64,000 nt of DNA from Roseomonas sp. (GTDB taxonomy: Bacteria > Pseudomonadota > Alphaproteobacteria > Acetobacterales > Acetobacteraceae). This document shows positions 54,602-62,605 of the stretch, in pieces. The stretch covers positions 20,139 through 84,138 of the forward strand of contig JADCFA010000029.1 in assembly GCA_020249775.1 (NCBI GenBank). Reading direction: 5' to 3'. The position numbers and the translations under genes were made by a program. Under the pieces are notes generated by a model. It had not been told where the DNA came from. It searched no databases and saw nothing but the letters and a program-made list of their open reading frames with translations. Numbering within the stretch: position 1 is the stretch's first letter; each line of letters starts with the position of its first letter.

Positions 54602-55458
54602 GTATCCGCCAGCGTGGCCAGCATGGCATCCCGATGTGCGGTATCGCCATCATCCGTCACCGGCTGGATGCAGACATGGGTTGCCCCGGCGGTGAAATGC
54701 GCGCGCAGCCCGGCTTTTACAGTTGTAGCACCACCATGCAGCACCATGGCATCAATGAAGCGGTCACTGCCGCCATTGGCGAGCTCCGCTTCAGAAAATC
54801 CTAGCCGCAGCCAATTATTCACGTAATTCGGTAGCACCATATATCGCGCAAGCTCTCGACGCCCGAGCGCGCGGGCGCGCACCGGATCGGTCTCAACGCA
54901 AACCTTTTGCTCCACCGCCAGCACCTTGCCCGGCCCAAGAATGGCTGCGGCCTGGGCGGTGTGTTCCGGCGTTACGTTGTAAGGCACGGCACCATCCGCG
55001 GCGCTACCCGAAAGGGCGAGCATTTTCGGCCCAAGGGCCGCCAGCAGCACCGGGCCTTCCAGCGCATCACCACCTGCCTTGCGCAGCCCATCCAAATAGC
55101 CGCGCATGGCGGGGATGGGTTTTTCATAGCGATGGCCGCGGAGGCCTTCCACCATCGGGATATGGCTGACACCAAGCCCCAGGGCGAAGCGCCCGCCGTG
55201 CAGTGCATTCAACGTGGCAAGGCCGCGGCGCGCGGTGAAGGCATCCCGCGCATAGATATTTGCAATCGAACTTCCAACGATAAGCTTCCGGCTAGTGGCC
55301 AATAGAAACCCCGCCAGCGCCATGGTTTCATAGCCGCGCGATTCCGGATACCAGAAGCTACCATAGCCAAAATCTTCCACGCGGTCCAGCAAGGCGCGCA
55401 AACCCGCCGCATCCAGCCGATCCGTGGAACACCAAACGCCCAAACGACCGAATTGCAT
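54598..55458 (-). CDS. LLM class F420-dependent oxidoreductase
   Basis: A 286-residue LLM protein beginning [20 protein letters not shown], with [55 protein letters not shown], and a short C-terminal end THVCIQPV. It resembles the small TIGR03620-type F420 subgroup. It is the second gene of the cof operon: 29 bases after the PEP-mutase-like gene and overlapping the FGD-like gene by four bases. Substrate unknown. Confidence 0.87.
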   Translation of the reverse strand: MQFGRLGVWCSTDRLDAAGLRALLDRVEDFGYGSFWYPESRGYETMALAGFLLATSRKLIVGSSIANIYARDAFTARRGLATLNALHGGRFALGLGVSHIPMVEGLRGHRYEKPIPAMRGYLDGLRKAGGDALEGPVLLAALGPKMLALSGSAADGAVPYNVTPEHTAQAAAILGPGKVLAVEQKVCVETDPVRARALGRRELARYMVLPNYVNNWLRLGFSEAELANGGSDRFIDAMVLHGGATTVKAGLRAHFTAGATHVCIQPVTDDGDTAHRDAMLATLADT

Positions 55459-55487
55459 GATTGTGATCCTTTTCCCCGTAACCTGGG

Positions 55488-56348
55488 TCAGCCGTAGGTT
55501 TCATCAAGCGCCTGAAAGTGCGGCAGATCAACCAGGGCGCTGAATTCCGCATAGCTCATCATCGCGCTTGCTGCCTTGGCCGGTGTGCCATCACGCTTCA
55601 ATACGGCCAATGCATCAGCCACCGCACGCGCAGCCGTGAATAGTGCCGTCACCGCGTAGAATACCACAGCGAAGCCCATTTGTTCCAAATCACGCATCGT
55701 CAGTGCCGTGGTTTCATTGCCATCCACAATGCTGACAACCTTGGGGCCGGGGACCCGGCTGGCCACGATCTCGACTTCCGATATTTTCTTGATTCCATCG
55801 ACGAATACCAGATCAACGCCGGCATCCTGATACATCAGCGCGCGGCGCACGGCTTCTTCCGGGCCAATCGCTGGCATGGCATCTGTCCGCCCAATGATCA
55901 GCGGCCCATTGGCGGGGCGGGACGCGACCGCGCATTTCAGCCGCCGGATATTTTCTTCCGCCGGGATCAGCTTGATGCCGGCCAATTGCCCGCAGCGCTT
56001 TGGCGCCACCTGGTCTTCCAGATGAATCGCGGCAACGCCAGCCTGCGTATATTCTTCCATCGTGCGCGCGATATTGGCGGGGCCGCCATAGCCCGTATCC
56101 GCATCGGCGATAATCGGACTGCTCACCGCGCGGGCCATATCCCGCGCATGGGTGGTCATTTCCGTCTGGGTCAGCAGCCCAATATCCGGTCGCCCGAGCC
56201 GAGACGCCGTGGCGCCGAAGCCGGTCATGTAAATCGCCTCAAACCCCGCCTGTTCGATCAGCCGGGCGGTCAGGCTATCAGGCGCGCCGGGGGCGGCAAT
56301 AATGCCGCCTTTCTTGAGGCGTTGGCGGAGAATGTCGGAAGCGGTCAT
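55488..56348 (-). CDS. Isocitrate lyase / PEP mutase superfamily protein
   Basis: A 286-residue TIM-barrel enzyme of the oxaloacetate decarboxylase / methylisocitrate lyase / dimethylmalate lyase branch. Motifs: APGAPDSLTARLIEQAGFEA, YMTGFGATASRLGRPD, ADADTGYGGPANIARTM, and LEDQVAPKRCGQL (the KKCGH-type active-site loop, here KRCGQ). The start at 56348 (MTASDILRQRL) is preferred; MRRLREN upstream is an alternative. It lies 29 bases upstream of the cof operon genes in the same direction and so probably heads that transcript. Substrate not resolved: a C-C lyase or decarboxylase releasing a C3 unit is likely; PEP mutase activity is less likely. Confidence 0.85.
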   Translation of the reverse strand: MTASDILRQRLKKGGIIAAPGAPDSLTARLIEQAGFEAIYMTGFGATASRLGRPDIGLLTQTEMTTHARDMARAVSSPIIADADTGYGGPANIARTMEEYTQAGVAAIHLEDQVAPKRCGQLAGIKLIPAEENIRRLKCAVASRPANGPLIIGRTDAMPAIGPEEAVRRALMYQDAGVDLVFVDGIKKISEVEIVASRVPGPKVVSIVDGNETTALTMRDLEQMGFAVVFYAVTALFTAARAVADALAVLKRDGTPAKAASAMMSYAEFSALVDLPHFQALDETYG

Positions 56349-56446
56349 GGCGTTTTCCCTGAGGCGGCGCAACCAAGCGCCCGTTTAGGAGGATGATTTC
56401 CGACTTGGTGGCTTTTGTGAAGGGATGGCGAAGACATGAGAATGCT

Positions 56447-57130
56447 CTAATCACCCCATTTTTCCAGATAAAGCGCGTAATTGCGCTGCCCATCCTCAGA
56501 ACCGAAGGCATCCTGGCTGAGATGCGTCAAGGCCACCGCATCACAGCCCAGCACCAATCCCGCCGCCCGGGCGCTACTGCAGAAATCCATGTCATAGAAA
56601 TGGAAATCAAACCGCGGATCAAAGCGCACGCCCTTGGCACGCAAGGTATCGCGCCGCGCGGCCAGCAATACGCCATCGAGCAGTTCACACGCTGCCGGTG
56701 TTGAACCGTAAGTCGTGACGGGCCCAAAAGGCGCCGAGCCATGCGCGACTGCGCCGGCGAGATTTTCGTGTTCATCCCAGACAAACTTATCCAGCATCTG
56801 CCCCGTGAAGGCCCAGGAAGGCTGCCGCGGCAGGCGGCGGCGATTGCCGGCAATGCCAAGAATATCGAAGTTTTGCAGGCCGGCGATGATGCGATCGGCA
56901 AAAAAGTAATCATCCAGCCAGACATCATCATGGATGAAGACCAAAATCTCCGCGGCGTCCGGGGAATCCAGGACCCGGTTTTAAATACTCGGCAAGCCAG
57001 CGCGATTTTCAAAGGCAACACGCCCACGAATACGCTTGTCAAATGCAAGGCGCTTCAAGGAAGTGCCAAGCGGTGCCTCGGTCAGGAATCCATCCTGTGA
57101 AAGCCGCGTTGCGCTGATGATGTTGATCAT
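56447..57130 (-). pseudogene. StrF-like glycosyltransferase interrupted by an in-frame TAA
   Basis: Read from the ATG at 57128-57130 the frame gives MINIISATRLSQDGFLTEAP to ENRAGLPSI, then TAA (complement of 56981-56983), then NRVLDSPDAAEILVFIHDDVWLDD and on to 56447 without a further stop. Both parts are the same frame and make one protein of about 227 residues of the StrF-like glycosyltransferase type (VFIHDDVWLDDYF, IAGNRRRLPRQP, CELLDGVLLAARRDTL, FHFYDMDFC, THLSQDAFGS). A tyrosine or similar residue would fit the stop position, so it looks like a point nonsense mutation. The part after the stop could start at the TTG at 56944, but the N-terminal sheet would be lost. A sequencing error is the other option. 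Confidence 0.75.
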
Positions 57131-57341
57131 ACGCGGAGTATAAGATGCCCAGTGCAATCAGAACAACTCGGACAATACTGGAACCTTTCGTGGAATTTCA
57201 GCCCTTTACTATCCTGCGTGAACTCTCAGCCAACCCAGCGCGTATTGAGTCTCCTGGCTGGCCTGGATTGCGCAGCGGCAATAATGCGCCGGGCTTAACC
57301 GGACTTGCCCTGATCGGAAGTGGCCGTTGGCGCGATGGCGG

Positions 57342-58388
57342 TTAACGCCAACCCGCCCTTTGCATGATCCGCAGCGCTTCCGGCGCCAACGCGCCATAGC
57401 GTTGTGCATTCAATTGATCAGCACGGAAGCTGCCGAGCGCCACCAAGGCCGGATGCGGCGCGACCCCCGCCACCACCGGATATTCGAAATTGCCATTCGC
57501 GAATAATTCCTGCGCGCGCTGGCTGCTGAGGTATTCAATGAAGCGCAGTGCAACTGCCTTATTGCCGGAAGACCGCACCACGCCAGCGCCCGAGACATTC
57601 ACATGCGTGCCGCGATCCCCCGGGGCCTGATTGGGGAAGATCACGCCAATGCGGTCAAACAGCGCCTTTTCCTGCGGATTGGATGAAGCGCCAAACCGCG
57701 CCAAGTAATAGGTATTGGCAACTGCAAGGCGCCCCACGCCAGCCGCCACCGCCTGGAATTGCGGCGTATCACCGCCTTGTGGTTGGCGCGCCATATTGGC
57801 CACCACGCCGCGCGCCCAGGCTTCTGCCGCTTCTGCGCCGTTGGCCAAAAGAATGCTCGCCATCAGGGAAGTATTGTAAGGATGCGCGGCAGCGCGGATC
57901 AGGATCTGCCCGCGTTGTGCCGGCAGGGCCAAATCCTCATAGCGCGCCAGGCCTTCGGGCACGCCGCGCTGGCGGTCATACATGATCACGCGCGCGCGGC
58001 TGGAAAGCCCATACCATTTGCCATCCGGGGCGCGCATATTTTCCGGAATGCGCGATTTCAGGATTTCGCTTTCGGTTTCAGCTAGAACGCCGGCATCCAC
58101 CGCCCGCGCAAGCCGCGCCGCATCCACCGTTATCAGCACATCGGCGGGGCTATTCGCCCCTTCGGATTGAATGCGCGCGATCAACTGATCCGCATCACCT
58201 TCAATCAGGCGGATGCGAATGCCGGATTCGGCCGTGAAGCCATCATACAGCGCGCGATCCGTATCATAATGGCGCGATGAATAGAGATTGAGCGCGCGTT
58301 CCTGCGCGGCGACCAGGGCAGGCGCGGCGAGTGGGGCAGCAAAGGGCAGGGCAAGAAGTGAACGACGGCGCATAAGAGTGTTTTGCAT
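57342..58388 (-). CDS. Fe(3+) ABC transporter substrate-binding protein (FutA/FbpA-like)
   Basis: A 348-residue periplasmic ferric-iron binding protein. The signal MRRRSLLALPFAAPLAAPALVAA has a Tat-like RRRS start. The mature part begins ALNLYSSRHYDTDRALYDGF, with ADVLITVDAARLARA, KWYGLSSRARVIMYDRQ and the later VNVSGAGVVRSSGNKAVAL, all in FutA order; tyrosines for iron occur in the expected SSRHYDTD and late NTYYLARFG segments. The start ATG at 58386-58388 follows AAGGAGGTCCCC. A Fur-box-like site lies 32-52 bases upstream. No permease or ATPase is adjacent; the permease at 26313 may serve it. Confidence 0.92.
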   Translation of the reverse strand: MQNTLMRRRSLLALPFAAPLAAPALVAAQERALNLYSSRHYDTDRALYDGFTAESGIRIRLIEGDADQLIARIQSEGANSPADVLITVDAARLARAVDAGVLAETESEILKSRIPENMRAPDGKWYGLSSRARVIMYDRQRGVPEGLARYEDLALPAQRGQILIRAAAHPYNTSLMASILLANGAEAAEAWARGVVANMARQPQGGDTPQFQAVAAGVGRLAVANTYYLARFGASSNPQEKALFDRIGVIFPNQAPGDRGTHVNVSGAGVVRSSGNKAVALRFIEYLSSQRAQELFANGNFEYPVVAGVAPHPALVALGSFRADQLNAQRYGALAPEALRIMQRAGWR

Positions 58389-58419
58389 GGGGACCTCCTT
58401 CGGACAATGCGGCATATAT

Positions 58420-58440
58420 TGCAAATGCGACTGACTCGCA
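58420..58440. promoter_or_regulatory. Fur-box-like site upstream of the Fe(3+) binding-protein gene
   Basis: A 21-base near-palindrome with half-sites TGCAAATGCGA and ACTCGCA, 17 of 21 positions equal to the second site at 59641. The inner dyad is TGCGA-5-TCGCA. It lies between the minus-strand Fe(3+) binding-protein gene and the plus-strand fur gene, so it may control both. Confidence 0.7.
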
Positions 58441-58603
58441 ATATCAAAACAATCCCTGGCCCAAAATTTTTTCACCCCCCACTTCCGATGGGCAAGAAAT
58501 GCTCCAGGGGCTTGAGAAGCCGCCCCGCGCGGCGCATAAGGGCATATCCGAAGCCTTTTACTGGCGCACCCCCGAAGCGAGCATCCCCTTGGCCAAGCCA
58601 TCC

Positions 58604-59086
58604 ATGGCAATGATGAAATCCGATTCGCCAGAAACCCCGGCGGCGTCCAGGATTGAGGCCATGTGCGTGGAACAGGGGCTGAAAATGACTGGCCAGCGCC
58701 GGCTCATTGCGCGCATCTTGAGCGAGGCCGAGGATCATCCGGATGTTGAGGAATTGCATCGCCGTGCCTTGCAGCGCGACAGACGGATTTCAATCGCCAC
58801 TGTCTATCGCACCGTTCGCCTGCTTGAAGAACGCGGCATTCTGGAACGGCGCGATTTTGGTGGCGGGCGCGCGCGTTACGATCTGGCGGATCGCGGCCAT
58901 CATCATCATTTGATCGATGTTGAAACCGGCCGTGTCATTGAATTCGCCGATGAGGTGCATGAGGCTCTGGCGGCAGCCATTGCCAAGCGCCTGGGTTATG
59001 ATCTTGTCGGCCATAAGCTGGAATTATTCGGCAAGCGTCGCGTCACCGAAGACATCACGCCAAGGCGCAATGGCCGCAAAGGCTGA
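58604..59086 (+). CDS. fur: Fur family ferric uptake regulator
   Basis: A 160-residue Fur-family repressor. It has the winged-helix DNA-binding part (GLKMTGQRRLIARILSEAED, HPDVEELHRRA, ISIATVYRTVRLLEERGILER) and the metal/dimerisation part (DRGHHHHLIDVETGRVIEF). The CxxC zinc motifs of the gammaproteobacterial Fur are absent, as in alphaproteobacterial Fur/Mur. The open frame begins at 58499; I chose the ATG cluster at 58604-58615, but the start is not certain and no strong ribosome site is seen. It is divergent from the Fe(3+) binding-protein gene and convergent with the next gene. Confidence 0.9.
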   Translation: MAMMKSDSPETPAASRIEAMCVEQGLKMTGQRRLIARILSEAEDHPDVEELHRRALQRDRRISIATVYRTVRLLEERGILERRDFGGGRARYDLADRGHHHHLIDVETGRVIEFADEVHEALAAAIAKRLGYDLVGHKLELFGKRRVTEDITPRRNGRKG

Positions 59087-59128
59087 AGGCGCGGCGCAAG
59101 AATTGTTTTTCGGAATGAAATCCTGGCC

Positions 59129-59623
59129 TCAGGCCGGGTCGGGCCCCATGCGGCGCGCGGGCTGTGCCTGCTTCGGCGCACCTGTCACTTTCCGGCCTCT
59201 GGCCCAGGGGTTGCGCAACAATAACCCGGCATTTTTCAACTCCTGCCCCAATGACTGCGAAAGCTGCAACGCCACTTGTACGAAGCGGCAGGGCAGGACA
59301 GACAAGAAGATGGCCTTGCCGGACAATACCTGGCCGCGCTGTACCATGGCGCAGGCAAGGAGGAGTTTCGCTTCACGGAAGCTGACCGCCGGATCATCCG
59401 CGAAGCCAAGATGAAGCGCGAAATGCAGACCGGGGTCTCGTGCGGGCTCAGCGATCTGCGCCAATGCCTGCGCCGTCGCCGCAATGCCTGCCGAGACGCC
59501 CGCATCCCCGCCATCCTCCGGCAAGAGGGGGCGCCAGGCACGCAAAACTGTTTGCTCGGCCGGCGGCAGCAGGGCCGGGGAAGTGCCGGCCCAGGACCAG
59601 TGAGGAAGACCTGAGGTTGTCAT
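59129..59623 (-). CDS. Uncharacterised protein under a Fur-box-like site
   Basis: A 164-residue protein of unknown family, starting MTTSGLPHWSWAGTSPALL and ending RRMGPDPA. It is Ala/Leu-rich in the middle (LLLACAMVQRGQVL, FLSVLPCRFVQVALQL) with an Arg-rich tail; no signal peptide, membrane helix or metal motif is clear. Support that it is real: ATG 59621-59623 has GGAG seven bases upstream, and a Fur-box-like 21-mer lies 18-38 bases upstream. The opposite-strand frames lack these signals. It may be an iron-starvation protein; no function is proposed. Confidence 0.6.
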   Translation of the reverse strand: MTTSGLPHWSWAGTSPALLPPAEQTVLRAWRPLLPEDGGDAGVSAGIAATAQALAQIAEPARDPGLHFALHLGFADDPAVSFREAKLLLACAMVQRGQVLSGKAIFLSVLPCRFVQVALQLSQSLGQELKNAGLLLRNPWARGRKVTGAPKQAQPARRMGPDPA

Positions 59624-59640
59624 ACGATTCTCCAAGTTTG

Positions 59641-59661
59641 TGCGAATGCGAATAAGTCGCA
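59641..59661. promoter_or_regulatory. Fur-box-like site upstream of the uncharacterised gene
   Basis: A 21-base site beginning TGCGAATGCGAATAAG and ending TCGCA. It differs from the site at 58420 at only four positions and lies 18-38 bases before the ATG of the minus-strand gene, a usual repressor position. Confidence 0.7.
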
Positions 59662-59813
59662 ATTGCGATTCTTGCAAGTTCTTTCTGCCTCGGCTAGGGT
59701 GACCTCACTCAGTTTTGTGGATAGGGTCATCCGAAAGGTTGCCCCCGTTCGAGAGGGCCCTCAAGAAATGCGCGCAACAGGCAAGCCAGTGTTCAGCCGG
59801 TAAGGAGAGTTGA

Positions 59814-60068
59814 ATGGTACGACAAACCTCCCCTTCTATTCGCCGTTGTGAAGCCGCGGTCATTACCGCCTATCGGGAATTGCGCGACATTGGTGCCGAT
59901 GACCCGCAGGCCTTCAATGCCTGCACGACGCTTTACCGCATCCACCATCCCGAAGCGCCGCTCAGTGAGGCACGGCGCCTGGTGGCGGAATGGATTGATT
60001 TTCACGTCATCCGCAAGGATGCGAAGCTGGTGCAGCCGGATTGCGGCTGTGGCGAAGGCCGCCACTAA
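59814..60068 (+). CDS. Small uncharacterised protein with C-terminal CxC motif
   Basis: An 84-residue protein MVRQTSPSIRRCEAAVITAY..., mostly helical, ending PDCGCGEGRH, a CxC pair with a terminal His that could bind a metal. The ATG at 59814 has TAAGGAGAG upstream, a strong ribosome site, and a terminator hairpin follows 7 bases after the stop. It stands next to the Fur-controlled genes, but no Fur box precedes it. I know of no family for it. Confidence 0.7.
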   Translation: MVRQTSPSIRRCEAAVITAYRELRDIGADDPQAFNACTTLYRIHHPEAPLSEARRLVAEWIDFHVIRKDAKLVQPDCGCGEGRH

Positions 60069-60075
60069 AGCGCCC

Positions 60076-60105
60076 AAGCCCCGTGCGGCAGCGCCAGCGG
60101 GGCTT
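60076..60105 (+). terminator. Terminator after the 84-residue gene
   Basis: AAGCCCCG (60076-60083) pairs with CGGGGCTT (60098-60105), a perfect 8-base stem over a 14-base loop. It separates the small gene from the convergent HpcH/HpaI aldolase gene. Confidence 0.65.
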
Positions 60106-60122
60106 CGGTGCTGCGGCTGACT

Positions 60123-60908
60123 TCAGCCCTGCAAGCCGCGCAGGAATTTCGCCCGCGCACCGCCGCCCGCCATCAGGAAGGCGTGGTCTGAACCGCTCAG
60201 CAGAAACCGCGCGCCAAGGCCGATGTATTCGGACGCGTTCTTCTCATCATAAACGCCGCCCATGCCCATGACCTTGCCATGCGCCTTGCAGGCCGCCGCC
60301 ACCTTGGCATAGGCCGCGCGCACATCGGGGTGGCCAATCTGCCCGGCAATTCCCATGGAAGCCGTCAGGTCCGAAGTCCCGATCATGAGGCAATCCACGC
60401 CCGAAACGGCGGCGATGGCATCGGCGTTGGCAACCGCTTCCGGCGTTTCGATCATGACGGTCACCATGATCTGTTCATTCAATTCCTTCTGTGCTGCGGC
60501 GGTATCGGAAACCTGGAAGGCATATTGCGCCGGCGGGCCGCCCCAGGAACGCTCACCAAGTGGCGGATAACGGAAGGCGCGCACCACATCGCGCGCTTCA
60601 TCGGCATTATCAATATGCGGCACCACCACGCCCATCGCGCCATTATCCAGGCAGCGCGTGCCTTCAAACAGTGCATCCTTGCAACAGCGAACAATAGGTG
60701 TAACGCCCTGCGAAAGCGCGGCCATGGCCATGCGTGTGGCGTCATCCACACTCATCGCGCCGTGTTCCATGTCAATGAACAGCCAATCAAAGCCTGATGC
60801 GGCGGCAATCATGCCGACAGCGGGCGTGCGCAAATGATGCACGCCAAAGCCAAGGGCGAGTTCACCTTTTTCAAGTCGGCGGCGCGCGTGATTCGGAGCG
60901 ATCGGCAT
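60123..60908 (-). CDS. HpcH/HpaI aldolase / citrate lyase family protein
   Basis: A 261-residue class II pyruvate-type aldolase. Motifs: LALGFGVHHLRTPAVG, DWLFIDMEHGAMSVDD, MGVVVPHIDNADEAR, VTVMIETPEAVANADAIA (metal-binding Glu) and DCLMIGTSDLTASMG. It should cleave or form 2-keto-hydroxy acids to pyruvate plus an aldehyde. The start at 60908 (MPIAPNHARRRL) is chosen over the longer frame to 60977, which would overlap the ligase gene. It follows the DNA ligase gene by 55 bases. Confidence 0.9.
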   Translation of the reverse strand: MPIAPNHARRRLEKGELALGFGVHHLRTPAVGMIAAASGFDWLFIDMEHGAMSVDDATRMAMAALSQGVTPIVRCCKDALFEGTRCLDNGAMGVVVPHIDNADEARDVVRAFRYPPLGERSWGGPPAQYAFQVSDTAAAQKELNEQIMVTVMIETPEAVANADAIAAVSGVDCLMIGTSDLTASMGIAGQIGHPDVRAAYAKVAAACKAHGKVMGMGGVYDEKNASEYIGLGARFLLSGSDHAFLMAGGGARAKFLRGLQG

Positions 60909-60963
60909 GGCATTTCCCCTGGGTTCGATTGTGGCATCAGCGCAGCATGGCGGCCGCGGCGGG

Positions 60964-62547
60964 TCAATCCTGCCCAATCAGCGCCAATGCGGTTTCCAGC
61001 CTATCGGCTTCTTCCGCCGGCTTATCGCGACGGATGCGCAGAATGCGCGGAAAGCGCAGTGCGACACCGGACTTATGGCGCGTACTGCGCTGCGCCGCGT
61101 CAAAGGCCACTTCCAGCACAAGTGCTTTTTCCACTTCCCGCACCGGGCCGAAGCGATCCACCGTGTGGTTCCTGATCCAGCGGTCAAGCCAGGCCAATTC
61201 CTCATCCGTATAGCCAGAATAGGCCTTGCCGATCGGCACCAATTCACCATCATCGCGCCAAACGCCGAAGGTATAATCCGAATAAAAGCTGCTGCGTTTG
61301 CCATGGCCGCGCTGCGCATACATCAGCACCGCATCAAGCGTGAGCGGCGCACGCTTCCATTTCCACCATTGGCCCTTCACGCGCCCAGGCAGATAGGGGC
61401 CATCGGCCCGCTTGAGCATCAGCCCTTCAATCGCCGCATCCCGTGCGCCGGCACGCAAAGCCTGCAATTCATCCAACTTATTGAAGGGAATTATATCGGA
61501 GAGGTCCATCCTTTGCGGCTGCTGGCGCTGATACCAGGCTTCGAGCCTGGCGCGGCGCGCCACGAAGGGCAGGTTACGCAAATCCTCAATCCCTTCGAAG
61601 AGCATGTCATAAAGCCTGATCGCTACCGGATAATCGCGCTGGATTTTGGCCGTGACGGTTTTGCGATTGAGCCGTTGCTGCACATCGGCAAAGGGCGCCA
61701 CCTTGCCTTCCCGCAGCACCAGCAATTCGCCATCCAGCACGGCATGGAAATCGAGCGCAGCGATGATGTCCGGAAAGGTGGCCGAAATATCCTCAGCGCC
61801 TCGGCTCCAGAGCCTGGCGCCGCCCGGCCCTGCTGTGACCTGCACGCGAATGCCATCCCATTTCCATTCGGCGCGATAGGCGGCAGGGTCCAGCGCGGCG
61901 AGATCGGCTTCCTCCAGCGGATGGGCCAGCATCAGGGGGCGGAAGATGGGCGCGGATTGCGGGTCCGGCCGTGGCGCGCGGCCCTCAAGCCAGGCAAAAA
62001 GCGGCTCATAGGGGGCTGGGATGGCGTGCCAGGCTTCCTCGATCGCTTCCACCGCTTGGCCCGACCATTGAGCCAGCGCCACGCGGGCGAGCCTGGCAGA
62101 AACGCCAACCCGCAAGCCGCCCGTCAGCAGTTTGATCAGCGCAAGCCGCCCGCTGGCATCGAGCGTATCGAGCCAACCCGCAATCAGCGCGGGTATTTCT
62201 GCCTTCGGGCTCGCCTCCAGCGCGTTGATAATGTCCGAAAGCGCGGGCGGGGGCGCATTCACGCCGGCGCGCTTGGGCCAGATCAGCGCAATGGTTTCCG
62301 CGAGATCTCCGACATAATCATAGGAAAGCCTGAACAATTCGGGATCAACCCGCGCCATGGTGATTTCGCGCAGCATGGCAGGCTTGGCGGTGGCAAGCTT
62401 GAGGCTTTCGGTCATGGCGGCCAGCCCAAGGCCGCGTTCCGGGTCCGGCTGGTCGGCAAACCACTGCCCAAGCAGGGCGAGTTTGGCGTTCCGCCCGGGG
62501 GAGAAGACCAACCTTTCCAACAATTCAGCGAAGGCGGGCAGGCTCAT
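60964..62547 (-). CDS. ATP-dependent DNA ligase
   Basis: A 527-residue bacterial ATP-dependent DNA ligase of the LigB/LigC type. The N-terminal DNA-binding domain is all-helical (about residues 1-200). The adenylation domain has motif I EWKWDGIRV (catalytic Lys in KxDG), motif III-like LDGELLV, motif IV EGLMLKRADGPY and motif V KWKR; the OB domain ends with FPRILRIRRDKPAEEAD. Such ligases usually stand in an operon with an exonuclease-like and a DEXH helicase gene for DNA repair; here none is adjacent in the window. The gene starts at 62547, divergent from the glycosyltransferase gene. Confidence 0.93.
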   Translation of the reverse strand: MSLPAFAELLERLVFSPGRNAKLALLGQWFADQPDPERGLGLAAMTESLKLATAKPAMLREITMARVDPELFRLSYDYVGDLAETIALIWPKRAGVNAPPPALSDIINALEASPKAEIPALIAGWLDTLDASGRLALIKLLTGGLRVGVSARLARVALAQWSGQAVEAIEEAWHAIPAPYEPLFAWLEGRAPRPDPQSAPIFRPLMLAHPLEEADLAALDPAAYRAEWKWDGIRVQVTAGPGGARLWSRGAEDISATFPDIIAALDFHAVLDGELLVLREGKVAPFADVQQRLNRKTVTAKIQRDYPVAIRLYDMLFEGIEDLRNLPFVARRARLEAWYQRQQPQRMDLSDIIPFNKLDELQALRAGARDAAIEGLMLKRADGPYLPGRVKGQWWKWKRAPLTLDAVLMYAQRGHGKRSSFYSDYTFGVWRDDGELVPIGKAYSGYTDEELAWLDRWIRNHTVDRFGPVREVEKALVLEVAFDAAQRSTRHKSGVALRFPRILRIRRDKPAEEADRLETALALIGQD

Positions 62548-62605
62548 TCGCGCTCCAAAAGCAAGTCATCTTGCGTAAAGCGGTGGGGAACACAATTTTG
62601 AAGGA

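Noticed and set aside
56439..56446. GAATGCTC near 56432 as a third copy of the dispersed repeat
   Set aside because: Only about eight bases match; too short to claim.
60907..62601. A 564-codon plus-strand frame opposite the DNA ligase gene
   Set aside because: It is the antisense of the ligase, which has all nucleotidyltransferase motifs; the plus-strand product has no recognisable family.
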